Assembly: GCA_028278425.1 (NCBI GenBank)
Contig: JANQEJ010000016.1
Coordinates: 1-54,660 of the forward strand
Direction: 5' to 3'
From: Planctomycetota bacterium
Lineage (GTDB): Bacteria > Planctomycetota > UBA1135 > GCA-002686595
DNA length: 54,660 bases
Each line of letters begins with the position of its first letter. Position 1 is the first letter of the stretch. Below are positions 25,250 through 38,020 of the stretch, in pieces. The translations under genes were made by a program, and so were the position numbers. The notes beneath the pieces are model-generated. The model was not told where the DNA came from. It ran no database searches and saw only the letters and a program-made list of their open reading frames with translations.

Positions 25250-28200
25250 CCAAGAGCGTGCAGGAGGACGTCTGCCCGTCAAGGGAAGCCCTGTTCGCCG
25301 CCCTAGAGGAGCCGGACGCCTCCGCAACGCTGCTCGCGCACCTGAACGCTTGCGAGCGTTGCCAGAAGCTCGTCGAGCGCGAGCTCATTGGCGACGAAGT
25401 CGCGGGCGAGCTGCGTTCCGCGTTGATCTCGGCGAATCCTCCCGGCCTGGATCTGCCCCCCGGCTACGAGATCCTGCAGGAGGTCCGCCGGGGCGGTCAG
25501 GGTGTCGTCTACGAGGCCTATCATGCAGCCACGTGCCGTCGCGTGGCGTTGAAGGCTCTGCTGTCCGGAGCCTGGTCGACGCGGAGCGAGCGCAGGCGCT
25601 TCCGCCGCGAGATCCGCCTCGCGTCGGCCCTGCGCCATCCGAACATCGTCGCGATCTACGACGCCGGCGAGACGCCCGGCGGTGTGCCGTACTGCGCGAT
25701 GGAGTTCGTCGACGGTTTGCACGTCGACCGGTATTGCGACGGGCTGGAGGACTCGGGCCCCCTCCGGGTACGGCTTCTCGTCTTCCAGAAGATCGCGGAG
25801 GCGGTCTCGTACGCCAATCGCCGCGGGATCCTTCATCGAGATCTCAAGCCGTCCAACGTGCTCGTCGACTCGCGCGGCGAGCCGTTCGTGCTCGACTTCG
25901 GGCTGGCGCGGGACGTGGGGCCTCCGGCGGACGACCTGAGCGCGGACCCCGAGTCCGGTGAGCTGACGCGCGGCGGAGCCTTCGTCGGCACCACGGCCTG
26001 GGCTTCGCCCGAACAGCTCCGCGGCGACCGCGACCTCGACGAGCGGACCGACGTTTATGCGCTCGGGTTGATCTTGTACCGGATGGTGACGGGGCAGCCG
26101 CCTCCTCCCGAAGATCGCTCGTCGGTCGGCTCTGCGGGATCCGGTCGCGTGCCTCACGCCCCGCCCAGTCGGTACGTGGCGACCGCGCGCGCGGGCGGAG
26201 ACCTCGACCGCGTGGTTGCCAAGGCCTGCGCCGTGGATCGGCGCGACCGCTATGCATCCACCGGGGCACTCGCGGCCGACGTCGGGAGGCTCTTACGGGG
26301 CGAGCCCGTCCTCGCGCACCCGCCCGGGCTCGCGTTGCGCGCGGCGCGCTGGATCCAGACGCATCCCCTGGCCGTCGTCGTGATGATGGCGCTGTTGCTC
26401 GCCTGGCCGGCGGCCCGCCTCGTCCGCGAGGTCCGCGCGGCCGGGGTTGGCCGTGACATCGTGGCCGGAGCGTTGGAGCAGCTTGCCGCCGGGGAACACG
26501 GACAGGCGGAGCAGACGCTCTTCACCGAGTTCCTCGACCCGACGACGAACGCGCTGGCGTTGCGGCGTCTGCGAGAGAGTTTCGAGAGCGGAGAGGTCAG
26601 CGCGCGCAGGTGGGCGCTTCGCGAGCTCTGCCTCGAGCAGCGGTGCGTGGCGGCGGTCGAGCTCGACTCGGCGTGTTACCTGGACTGGTCCCCCGACGGG
26701 GAGACGATCGCCGTCTCGAGCGCGGATGGGATCGTATTGCTCTCGGTTCCCGAGCTGGAGGTCGTCCACGAGTTGACCGGCCCGGAGGGGACCGGCCGGC
26801 GACCGCACGTCCGGTATCACCCGCGCGGGACACACCTCTACGCTAGCTATTCCGTCGTTTCCCCCCCTCGGTCTGGGAGCATCAATCGGGTCTGGGACGT
26901 TCGCTCCGAGCCGACGCCCAGCCGCAGTGACTTCGAGTCTTTCGCGTCGCCTTCTCCGTACGGGGCGGGACTGGTGTTCGTCAATCCCTCGCGCGAGGTC
27001 GCCGTCACTCACCTGGACGCCGACGCAGAGGAAACGCTCCCGGTGGAGCTTGTCAGCAGGGTGGAGACGGTTCTCGCGTCACCTTCCGGCGCATTCATGT
27101 TGCTGGGGGGAGGCGAATTGGTCCATTGCTTCAGGAAGACGGCGAACGAGGAGTGGCAGCCCGTCTGGCGGTCACCGGAGTTCGATCTGACGTCCCTCGG
27201 GGGATTCAGCGCGGATGAGACCCAGGTCGCGGTCGGCCTCCACGTGATCCGAATCGACGGCCCCGGCCCGGAGATCCTGGAGTTCCGCGAGCCCGTCGGT
27301 CGGCGGAATCCGGGCTGCTATCCCGGCCCGACGAGTGGAGAGTGGTTTGGCGTTCGCAACCAGGATTCCAGCATCCTCCTTTACGCGCGCGAGTCGGAGA
27401 CGGCACCGTACCGAATCGAAGGGCGGCTGAGCGGAATCGAGTATCAGGTCCAGCGCCTGGGCTATTCGGCCGACGCCGGTCTGCTGGCGAGCACCGAGGA
27501 TCCCGGCACGGTCCGCCTGTGGAAGCCCTACGGCGACCCGCCCGGTATCGTCGGCCTGGGGGACCACTCCAGCGCGCAGAACCAGGTCCATGACGCCCGG
27601 GTCGACCGAGACGGCGTGATCACGGCGGATGGTTCCCTCGGGTCCCTTTCCCTTTCGGATCGAGGCGGCGCGTCCATCCGTCAGGTCCCCGTTCCGGGAA
27701 ACCTCATCACAGGGGTGGACAGGTATCGCGGCGAGTCCACCTGGATCGCTTGCGCCGACCGCGCCGGGGAGTTCCTTCTCGTCGCGGAGGGCGAGGATCC
27801 GGCCGTCCTGCCCAGGAATCCCGAAGCCAACGCGGGCGGTGCCAATCTGGTTCGCTTTCGCCCGGACGGACGGGAGCTCGCCGGCGTGGATCAGGAGGGC
27901 TGGCTCCATGTGTGGGCCCCTCCGTTCTTGGAACGGCCGGCGACGAGCTTCGACCTCTCGGACGGCCGAACCAAAGAGCGTCTAGGCGCGGTGGCCTGGT
28001 CCCCGGATGGACTTGTGCTCGCCGTCAGCGGAGGGGAAGGAGCTCTATATTGGCGAACCGCCAGCGGAATCCATGCGACCGACAGCTCAAAGCACCTGGC
28101 CCAAACGGTTACCGACCTCGCGTTTCATCCGAATGGTCAGTTGTGTATCTCCGTCGATAAGTCGGGGCGCATCGGGTGGTGGACTCCGCTGAACCGCGTT

Positions 28201-28578
28201 CCGGATCGCGTCGAGCTCTTCACGAAGGGATCGACGCCGATGGAGTTCCTGAGCGTCGCCATATCCAAGGACGGCGACGTCCTCTTCGCCGGCAACTCCG
28301 TCGGAGACGTTCTCGCCCTGGACTCGGAGACGGGGCGGCTGCTCGCCAACTTCCAGGTCGCGGAAGGTAAGCACGTCATGCGACTCATTCCCGACCCGGA
28401 GCGAGACCGCCTCCTGGTCGTCGGAGGGCTGCGGACGATCGTGTGGCTCGACTTCGAGAGACTCGATCGAATCCTCGCCCGCAGGACGCTCTATTGGGTC
28501 GGCCGGATGCGCGGAGAGGGGAGCGAGCCCGCTCTTGCGGACGAGGCTCGCGCGTGGGCCGAAGGGCTATTGCCTTAG
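25246..28578 (+). CDS. Ser/Thr protein kinase with N-terminal zinc anti-sigma motif, one membrane helix and C-terminal WD40-like repeats
   Basis: A 1110-residue protein. Residues 10-39 carry C10-x21-H32-x3-C36-x2-C39, the zinc-binding anti-sigma (ZAS) arrangement. The kinase domain at about 73-350 is complete: Gly loop (RRGGQGVVYEA), K103, HRDLKPSN with D199, D217-F-G219 and ASPEQL. A membrane helix lies at about 371-391 (LAVVVMMALLLAWPAARLV). The remaining 700 residues, probably outside, contain WD40/YVTN-like blades (YLDWSPDGETIAVSS, AVAWSPDGLVLAVSGG, DLAFHPNGQLCISVDKSGRIGWW). It likely senses an extracytoplasmic signal and controls the coupled sigma factor through phosphorylation, direct binding or both; the binding is inferred from the ZAS motif. 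ATG 25246 overlaps the sigma stop. Confidence 0.85.
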   Translation: MTKSVQEDVCPSREALFAALEEPDASATLLAHLNACERCQKLVERELIGDEVAGELRSALISANPPGLDLPPGYEILQEVRRGGQGVVYEAYHAATCRRVALKALLSGAWSTRSERRRFRREIRLASALRHPNIVAIYDAGETPGGVPYCAMEFVDGLHVDRYCDGLEDSGPLRVRLLVFQKIAEAVSYANRRGILHRDLKPSNVLVDSRGEPFVLDFGLARDVGPPADDLSADPESGELTRGGAFVGTTAWASPEQLRGDRDLDERTDVYALGLILYRMVTGQPPPPEDRSSVGSAGSGRVPHAPPSRYVATARAGGDLDRVVAKACAVDRRDRYASTGALAADVGRLLRGEPVLAHPPGLALRAARWIQTHPLAVVVMMALLLAWPAARLVREVRAAGVGRDIVAGALEQLAAGEHGQAEQTLFTEFLDPTTNALALRRLRESFESGEVSARRWALRELCLEQRCVAAVELDSACYLDWSPDGETIAVSSADGIVLLSVPELEVVHELTGPEGTGRRPHVRYHPRGTHLYASYSVVSPPRSGSINRVWDVRSEPTPSRSDFESFASPSPYGAGLVFVNPSREVAVTHLDADAEETLPVELVSRVETVLASPSGAFMLLGGGELVHCFRKTANEEWQPVWRSPEFDLTSLGGFSADETQVAVGLHVIRIDGPGPEILEFREPVGRRNPGCYPGPTSGEWFGVRNQDSSILLYARESETAPYRIEGRLSGIEYQVQRLGYSADAGLLASTEDPGTVRLWKPYGDPPGIVGLGDHSSAQNQVHDARVDRDGVITADGSLGSLSLSDRGGASIRQVPVPGNLITGVDRYRGESTWIACADRAGEFLLVAEGEDPAVLPRNPEANAGGANLVRFRPDGRELAGVDQEGWLHVWAPPFLERPATSFDLSDGRTKERLGAVAWSPDGLVLAVSGGEGALYWRTASGIHATDSSKHLAQTVTDLAFHPNGQLCISVDKSGRIGWWTPLNRVPDRVELFTKGSTPMEFLSVAISKDGDVLFAGNSVGDVLALDSETGRLLANFQVAEGKHVMRLIPDPERDRLLVVGGLRTIVWLDFERLDRILARRTLYWVGRMRGEGSEPALADEARAWAEGLLP

Positions 28579-28626
28579 GCCCGTCGCGGCGCTCGGCCGC
28601 AAGAAACCTCAAGTCGCAGTAAGGAC

Positions 28627-28729
28627 GGGCGCCTACCCCCCGAACCCCCTGAAGGGGATGGAAACCCCCTCGGGCTGGCGCCCGATCACCGAATCCGCCC
28701 GTGCGGGGAATCGCAGGTTTCATCCCCGC
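28627..28729 (+). promoter_or_regulatory. Structured leader upstream of the beta-helix gene
   Basis: Between the kinase stop and the ATG at 28756 lie several inverted repeats. GGGCGCC (28627-28633) can pair with GGCGCCC (28677-28683) and encloses a small CCCC/GGGG stem. GCGGGGA (28703-28709) can pair with TCCCCGC (28723-28729). TCGGGC/GCCCGA next to 28680 offers an alternative fold. I cannot match it to a known riboswitch. It may be a 5' untranslated regulatory region or a terminator for the kinase gene. Confidence 0.35.
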
Positions 28730-28755
28730 CGGGCGCAGGCAGAAAGGACCTTGTC

Positions 28756-30654
28756 ATGAAGATCCACCGTACGATCACCGCTTGGCTGGCGCCGTTGGCC
28801 GGTCTCTCCTTGCAGATGCTTTTCGTTTCGCCTGTGGCATCGGCCCAGGTCGTTTACGTCGACGCCAACGCTCCGGCTGGAGGCGCGGGAATCACCTGGG
28901 CCGACGCCTTTCGGAACCTTCAGGACGCCTTGGGCGTCGCTCTCCCCGGGGACCAAGTTTGGGTCGCCGAGGGCACGTATCACCCCGACCGGGGTGTGGG
29001 CATTCTCCAGGGGGACACGTCCGCGTCGTTCAAGCTCCTAGATGGAGTTGCCATCTATGGTGGCTTCGCTGGCGGTGAGGTCTTCCTGGCGGAGCGCGAT
29101 CCCGAAGTCCACGTCACGATCCTCTCGGGAGACCTGGCGGCGGACGACGGAAGCGGGCTCTTCGCGGACAACAGCAACAACGTCGTGACTTACACCGGTT
29201 CACCCGTTGGGGGCGAAAGCCCGCCCGAGCTCGACGGCTTCACCATCTGCGCCGGGCGCGCGGACGATGTCTCGCTCAACCGGGATGGTGGTGGAATACG
29301 GGTTCGCGAGGGCAGCCCCGTTGTCCGAAACTGCAAGATCGTCGACAACCAAGCGAACAACGACGGGGCCGGCGTTCACTTGAAAGAGAGCCAGTCGATC
29401 TGGATCGGCTGCACCTTTGCGAGGAACTCCGGTGGCAACGGCGGTGGATTGACCACGTCGGTTACCGTGGCCACGTTCATCGATTGCGTTTTCGAGGACA
29501 ACTTCGCCGGCAAGGGGGGAGGGGTCTCTCACCATGGCGCCTCCACGTTCGAGGGCTGCGTCTTCCGCAACAACGAGGCGGTTCACTCCGGCGGCGGGAT
29601 ATACAACACGGGCGGTTCCATGATCCTCCGCGACTGCATCGTGGTCGACAACCGAGCCACGGGTCAGGTCGAACTGGGGACGGGCGACGGTGGCGGGTTG
29701 TACGACAGCGCCGGCTCGGGGAACCCCGTAGTGGAGCGAACGCTCTTTGTCGGAAATCAGGCGGTCGAAAAGGGTGGCGGCATCTACGCCGTGGCGTCCC
29801 CGGGCGCCACGATCAAGAACTGCGTCGTGAACGGCAACAGCGCTCCCGACGGCGGCGGGCTGTACGCGTACGCCAACGGCGGCTCAGGAAAAGTGCGGCT
29901 CGTGAACTGCACGATCGCCGGTAACACGGCGACGGAAAACGGCGGAGGCGTCTTCTACGAGGAGTTGGCCGGAGCGGCTCGGCTCGAGCTCAACGACAGC
30001 ATCGTCTGGGGCAACGACGTCGCCGGCGTCAAAGCGAGCGAGCTTCTGCAGATCCACTCGACGGCGGGCTTTCCCAGCGTTCAGTACAGTTGCATCCAGG
30101 GGTGGACGGGTGCCTTCGGCGGTGTGGGGAACATGGGGCTCGATCCCATGCTCGCGAGCATTCCCTCGGGATCCGAAACGGACGACCTCCGTCTCCTTCC
30201 GAGCTCGCCTTGCATCGACGCAGGGACGCCTCCGCCTCCGGTGGGCCTTCAGGGCACCGACATCGCGGGCAACCCGCGCATCATCGACGGTGACCTGGAC
30301 AGGACCGCGAGGGTGGACATGGGCGCCCACGAGTACACGCGCGTGCAGCTTGCTGCGACGGAGGGACCGGGCGGCTTCTACACGCTTTCCATCACCGGGG
30401 ATCCGAGTCCGTACGCTTGGCTGGGGTCCTCGCCGCAGCCGGGCGAGCTGTTCTTGTCGTACCCGTTCGCACCGGACTTCGGGCTGATTCTCCTCGATTC
30501 CTCCGCATGGAAGTTCTGGAGGATCTACACCGGCGTTCCCGTTCAGAGTCCGCCTCTGCCGTTGACGGGTGTCCTTCAGGTCTTCGTCTTCTACTTCACT
30601 CCGTCCGGCTCCGGCTGGAACCTCTCCAACCCGGTGGACCTGGGCGAGCTGTAG
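28756..30654 (+). CDS. Secreted right-handed beta-helix protein
   Basis: A 632-residue protein with a signal peptide (AGLSLQMLFVSPVASAQ). VVYVDANAPAGG at the mature N-terminus, then many short Gly-rich turns with Cys/Asn ladders (VVRNCKIVDNQANNDGAGVH, FIDCVFEDNFAGKGGGVS, EGCVFRNNEAVHSGGGIY, KNCVVNGNSAPDGGGLY), are typical of parallel beta-helix proteins of the choice-of-anchor/polymorphic outer-membrane repeat type. It ends the helix with SPCIDAGTP and NPRIIDGDLDRTARVDMGAHEY. The last 100 residues form a separate beta-domain. Many such proteins bind or cleave polysaccharides; no catalytic site is identifiable here. AAAGGA precedes the ATG. As the next gene after a sigma-kinase pair it may be a target. 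Confidence 0.8.
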   Translation: MKIHRTITAWLAPLAGLSLQMLFVSPVASAQVVYVDANAPAGGAGITWADAFRNLQDALGVALPGDQVWVAEGTYHPDRGVGILQGDTSASFKLLDGVAIYGGFAGGEVFLAERDPEVHVTILSGDLAADDGSGLFADNSNNVVTYTGSPVGGESPPELDGFTICAGRADDVSLNRDGGGIRVREGSPVVRNCKIVDNQANNDGAGVHLKESQSIWIGCTFARNSGGNGGGLTTSVTVATFIDCVFEDNFAGKGGGVSHHGASTFEGCVFRNNEAVHSGGGIYNTGGSMILRDCIVVDNRATGQVELGTGDGGGLYDSAGSGNPVVERTLFVGNQAVEKGGGIYAVASPGATIKNCVVNGNSAPDGGGLYAYANGGSGKVRLVNCTIAGNTATENGGGVFYEELAGAARLELNDSIVWGNDVAGVKASELLQIHSTAGFPSVQYSCIQGWTGAFGGVGNMGLDPMLASIPSGSETDDLRLLPSSPCIDAGTPPPPVGLQGTDIAGNPRIIDGDLDRTARVDMGAHEYTRVQLAATEGPGGFYTLSITGDPSPYAWLGSSPQPGELFLSYPFAPDFGLILLDSSAWKFWRIYTGVPVQSPPLPLTGVLQVFVFYFTPSGSGWNLSNPVDLGEL

Positions 30655-30686
30655 GGTCGCAAGGCGACCGTCTTCGACGACTCCGG

Positions 30687-30724
30687 CGACGGGCTCTCCG
30701 CGTGCGAACGCGGGGGGCCCGTCG
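30687..30724. terminator. Bidirectional-looking hairpin between convergent genes
   Basis: CGACGGGC (30687-30694) pairs with GCCCGTCG (30717-30724). Inside, CCGCGT (30698-30703) pairs with ACGCGG (30708-30713) around a GCGA tetraloop, with a 3x3 internal mismatch TCT/GGG. It lies between the beta-helix stop at 30654 and the opposing stop at 30741. There is no T-tract, but position and strength suit a shared terminator. Confidence 0.6.
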
Positions 30725-30740
30725 CGTGCTGCCCGCCCGG

Positions 30741-32029
30741 TCAGTCCTCCGCGATGCAATAGAGATACCGCTCGCCGCGCAGATAGAGCTCCTTCCCGGC
30801 GAGCGCCGCCGAGGCGCTGAAGCTGTCGTCCAGTCGGTTCTGCGCCAGCGGAGTGGGCTCGGCCTCGTGCGAGAGCACGACCGTCGTCCCCTCGAGATCC
30901 GTGACGTACACCCGCCCCGCGGCGCCCACCGGCGAGGCGTACACGTTGCGGATCCCGCTCAGCCGGAACGGGCCGGTCTCCTCCTTGCCCGTCTTCGCGC
31001 TGATCCGCGACAGCACGTTCTGGTAGTGGTGCAGGAAGTAGAGCGAGTCGTCGTACAGGAGCGGCGACGGCACGTACGGCGTGCTGCGCCGGCGGATCCA
31101 GGCGAGGTTCTTGGACGTCGTCAGATCGCCCTTCGCGCCCTCGAGCCGGATGGCTAGCATCGCCTGCTTCTCATAGCTGCTGCCCGCGTACACGACGCCG
31201 TTCGCCGCCACCGGCGTGGCGACGACGTTGCGCGAGAGGCCGCCGCACTCCCAGATCACCTCGCCGGTGGCGAGGTCGTAGCCGCGGATGCGCTGGGAGC
31301 CGCTGACGACGACCTGCGGCTTTCCGTCGTGCTCGACGACGATCGGGGTCGCCCAGGAGGTGACCTCGTCGCGGTCGACGCGCCAGCGCTCCTCGCCGGT
31401 CTTCTTGTCGAGCGCGACGACGAAGGACTGGCCCTCGTGGTCCCAGTTCACGACGACCGTACCGCCGTGGAGCGCCGGCGACGCGCCCTCGCCGTGGGCG
31501 TGCTTGGCCTGCATGTCGCCGAGGTCGGTCTTCCAGACCAGCCCGCCGTCGAGGTCGAGGCAGTAGAGGCCGTTCGAGCCGAAGAAGGCGAAGAGGTGCG
31601 CACCGTCGGTGACCGGCGAGTTGGACGCGAAGCTCGCGGTCACGTGCGCGCGGTCGTGCGGCAGCGCCTCGTGCAGCTCGCGCTCCCATAGGCGCTTGCC
31701 GTCCCTGCGCGCGAAGGCGAACACCATGAACTTCTGCCGGTGCGTCACAGGGGCGTTGTCGTGCGCGCCCGGCGCGGTCTCGGGCGCCGGTTCGACGGCC
31801 TCGCCGGTGGGGACGGCGGTCGTGACGAAGACGCGCTCGCCCCACACGATCGGCGACGAGTGGCCGGTGCCCGGAACGGACACCTTCCAGCGGACGTTCT
31901 CGTCCTCGCTCCACTCGAGCGGCGGGTCGGCGTGCGGCGCGACGCCGGTGCCGAGCGGTCCGCGCCACTGAGGCCAGTTGTGCTCGGCGTCCTGCGCGCT
32001 GAGCGCCGCCAGGGCGAGGGCGAGGGCCT

Positions 32030-32033
<4 letters not shown>
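30741..32033 (-). CDS. Exported PQQ-like beta-propeller protein
   Basis: A 430-residue protein with a short signal peptide (MKALALALAALSAQ) followed at once by NWPQWRGP, the entry motif of PQQ-like repeat proteins common in Planctomycetota. Blades show the usual pattern of a Gly-rich strand and a Trp (LDLDGGLVWKTDLG, LDKKTGEERWRVDRDE, YDLATGEVIWECGG). Such proteins rarely hold PQQ itself; they are structural propellers or assembly scaffolds. The start is TTG at 32033, chosen because it overlaps the stop of the upstream transglutaminase-like gene (TTGA) and yields a signal peptide. The frame open further upstream is a shadow. The two genes form an operon. Confidence 0.8.
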
Positions 32034-35070
<3,037 letters not shown>

Positions 35071-35083
35071 AATCCCACGCGGC

Positions 35084-38011
35084 ATGACCGCGCGAAAGAC
35101 AGGGCTGCTCAGCTTTCACGAGCTGATGCAGCATCGGGTGCAGCGCATCCTCCTCGTGTCGAGTCTGTACGACTCGTTCATCATGTCGGAGGAGGGGCAC
35201 CTGCAGGAGTCGCTGCTCAGCCAGTTCATCGCGCTGAACCTGAGCCACTTCCCCGACCTCATCCAGGTGCCGGGGCCCGAGGAGGCGCTCGAGCTGCTTT
35301 CGCGGGACGACAAGTTCGAGCTCGTCATCACAAGCCTGAGCACCTGTTCGTGCGATGCGAGCTCGCTCGCAAAGCAGCTTCGCGCCGCGGGGCACGAGAT
35401 GCCGGTGATCGCGCTCGCCTACACCGGGCAGGAGCTGCGCGAGTTCAGCGCCAACGGCGAAAGGGATGAGCTCGAGCGCATCTTCCTGTGGCAGGGCGAC
35501 GTGCGGATCCTGCTCGCGATGGTCAAGTACCTCGAGGATCGCCTTAACGTCGAGCACGACACGCTGGTCAACGGCGTGCCGGCGATCATCCTGGTCGAGG
35601 ACAGCATCCGCTTCTACTCGTCGTTCCTGCCCGCGATCTACGCCGAGCTGTACAACCACACCGACCGGCTGCTGTCGGAGGACTTGAACCTCTCGCAGCG
35701 CGTGATGCGCATGCGGACGCGCCCGAAGGTGCTGCTCTGCGACACGTACGAGGAGGCCTGGTCGTACTTCGAGCGCTACCAGGAGGACGTCCTGGGCGTC
35801 GTCTCGGACTTCGAGTACCCGAAGGGCGGCAAGCTGGAGAAGCACGCGGGCCTCGAGTTGTGCTCGAACGTCCTCGAGGCGCGGCCGGACGTCCGCATCG
35901 TCCTGCAGTCGAGCGAGGAGACGAACCGCGCGCTCGCCGAGGAGCTCGGTGCCTCCTTCCTCCTCAAGGGATCCCCGGTGCTGCTCCAGGACCTGCGCAA
36001 GATCCTGGTCGAGCGCTTCGGCTTCGGCGACTTCGTCTTCCGCCGGCCCGACGGCACGGAGGTCGACCGCGCGAAGGACCTGCGGACGCTGGCGGAGAAG
36101 CTCGAGACCGTGGCGGGGGAGTGTCTCGCCTACCACGCCGAGCGGAACCACTTCTCGAACTGGCTCAAGGCGCGCGCCGAATTCGCTCTCGCCGAGCGGT
36201 TGCGGCCGCGGCGGCTCGAGGACTTCGAGAGCGTCGACCACATGCGGGCGCACCTGCTGGAGATGATCGCGGAGTCGCGGCTCGAGCGGTATCGCACCGT
36301 CATCGCCGATTTCCAGCGCGAGCGCTTCGAGCCCAAGGTCAGCTTCACCCGCATCGGCAGCGGCTCGCTCGGCGGGAAGGCCCGGGGCGTCGCGTTCGCC
36401 AACCGGCTCCTGCGCGAATCCGGGCTCGACCGGCGCTTCCCGGACGTCGACATCTACGTGCCGCCGTCGGTCGTGCTCGCGTCGCAGGTCTTCGACGAGT
36501 TCCTGGAGTATCCGCGGCTCCGCGACTTCGCGATCGGAAAGCACCCGGACGCGGAGATCGAGCGGCGCTTCCTCGAGGCGCCGTTCCCGCGCGCGGCGGC
36601 GCGCGACCTCTACGCGTTCCTCCAGCGCGTGAAGTACCCGCTGGCGGTGCGGTCTTCGAGCCTGCTCGAGGACTCGCTGTCGCAGCCCTTCGCCGGCGTG
36701 TACCGCACCTACATGCTGCCGAACAACGACCCGGACCTGAACAAGCGGACGACGCACCTCGGCAACGCGATCAAGCGCGTCTACGCCTCGACGTTCACCG
36801 AGCAGGCGAAGAGCTATCTCTCGATGACGTCGTACCGCCTGGAAGAAGAGAAGATGGCGGTGATGATCCAGGAGCTGGTCGGCATCCGCCACCAGGACCG
36901 TTTCTATCCCGACTTCGCCGGCGTCGCGCGCTCGTACAACTTCTATCCCGAGCCCGGTCACGCCGCCGAGGACGGCGTCGTCGCGATCGCGCTCGGCATG
37001 GGGCGCGCCGTGGTCGACGGAAGCCCGTGCCTGCGGTTCTGCCCGAAGTATCCGAAGCAGCTCGTCAGCGTCTCCTCGGTCGCGGACGCGCTCGAGAACT
37101 CGCAGCGCCAGTTCTATGCGTTGGACCTGAACCGCGAAGCGCCCGACCCCGGGCTTAGCGACTTGCTGCGGCTGCCGCTCGAGGCCGCCGAAGAGGACGG
37201 GCCGCTGGCGTGGCTCGGCTCGACGTGGTCGGCGGACAACAACATCATCGTGGACGGCATCTCGCGCGCCGGTGTGCGGCTCGTCAGCTTCGCGCAGGTG
37301 CTGAAGCACGGCGCCTTCCCGCTCGCGGATCTCCTGCGCGACCTTTTGGACGAGTGCACGCAGGGCACCGGCGCTCCCGTCGAGATCGAGTTTGCCGGCA
37401 ATCTGGGCCGCGACGGCAACCGGCCGCAGTTCGCCTTCTTGCAGATGCGGCCGCTCGCGATGGCGGGGGAAGGCGAGGCGGTGGCGATCGGCGACGAGCG
37501 CCGCGAGGACCTCGTCTGTTCCAGCAGCAAGGTTCTTGGCGTCGGGCTCATCGACGACGTGCACGACCTGATCGTCGTCGACATCCAGAGCTTCGAGCGC
37601 GGCAAGAGCCGCGAGGTGGCGCTCGACGTCGCCAAGTTCGACGCGATTCTTCGCAAGGAGGAGCGCGCCTACCTCTTGATCGGCGTCGGCCGCTGGGGCT
37701 CCTCGGACCCGCACCTCGGCATCCCGGTCGGCTGGAACCAGATCACCGGCGCGCGCGTGATCGTCGAGGCCGGCTTCAAGGACTTCAAGGTGGCGCCGTC
37801 CCAGGGCACGCACTTCTTCCAGAACCTGACGTCGCAGAACGTCGGCTACTTCACGGTCAACCCGGACGTGGACGAGGGCTACGTCGACTGGGACTGGCTT
37901 GCCTCCCGCGACGCGGCGCGCGAGACCGAGTTCGTCCGGCACGTGCGCTTGCCCGAGCCCGTCGTCGTCAAGATGAGCGGCGGGGAGGGCGTGATCCTCA
38001 AACCGGCCTGA
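35084..38011 (+). CDS. Receiver-receiver-PEP synthase-like (PPDK ATP-grasp) protein
   Basis: A 975-residue cytoplasmic protein. Residues about 20-130 resemble a receiver domain without the phospho-acceptor Asp (VITSLS). Residues about 165-310 resemble a second one that keeps an Asp (VVSDFEYP). From about 420 on it has the ATP/pyruvate-binding domain of PEP synthase and pyruvate phosphate dikinase (RIGSGSLGGKARGVAFANRLL, PLAVRSSSLLEDSLSQPFAGVY, MIQELVG). The swivelling phospho-histidine domain and the PEP-binding barrel are absent, so it cannot be a full PEP synthase; an ATP-dependent phosphotransfer or signalling role is likely. Similar proteins occur in Bacteroidota and Planctomycetota. Its place 13 bases behind gdhA suggests co-expression. 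Confidence 0.75.
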   Translation: MTARKTGLLSFHELMQHRVQRILLVSSLYDSFIMSEEGHLQESLLSQFIALNLSHFPDLIQVPGPEEALELLSRDDKFELVITSLSTCSCDASSLAKQLRAAGHEMPVIALAYTGQELREFSANGERDELERIFLWQGDVRILLAMVKYLEDRLNVEHDTLVNGVPAIILVEDSIRFYSSFLPAIYAELYNHTDRLLSEDLNLSQRVMRMRTRPKVLLCDTYEEAWSYFERYQEDVLGVVSDFEYPKGGKLEKHAGLELCSNVLEARPDVRIVLQSSEETNRALAEELGASFLLKGSPVLLQDLRKILVERFGFGDFVFRRPDGTEVDRAKDLRTLAEKLETVAGECLAYHAERNHFSNWLKARAEFALAERLRPRRLEDFESVDHMRAHLLEMIAESRLERYRTVIADFQRERFEPKVSFTRIGSGSLGGKARGVAFANRLLRESGLDRRFPDVDIYVPPSVVLASQVFDEFLEYPRLRDFAIGKHPDAEIERRFLEAPFPRAAARDLYAFLQRVKYPLAVRSSSLLEDSLSQPFAGVYRTYMLPNNDPDLNKRTTHLGNAIKRVYASTFTEQAKSYLSMTSYRLEEEKMAVMIQELVGIRHQDRFYPDFAGVARSYNFYPEPGHAAEDGVVAIALGMGRAVVDGSPCLRFCPKYPKQLVSVSSVADALENSQRQFYALDLNREAPDPGLSDLLRLPLEAAEEDGPLAWLGSTWSADNNIIVDGISRAGVRLVSFAQVLKHGAFPLADLLRDLLDECTQGTGAPVEIEFAGNLGRDGNRPQFAFLQMRPLAMAGEGEAVAIGDERREDLVCSSSKVLGVGLIDDVHDLIVVDIQSFERGKSREVALDVAKFDAILRKEERAYLLIGVGRWGSSDPHLGIPVGWNQITGARVIVEAGFKDFKVAPSQGTHFFQNLTSQNVGYFTVNPDVDEGYVDWDWLASRDAARETEFVRHVRLPEPVVVKMSGGEGVILKPA

Positions 38012-38020
38012 CGCTTTCCG

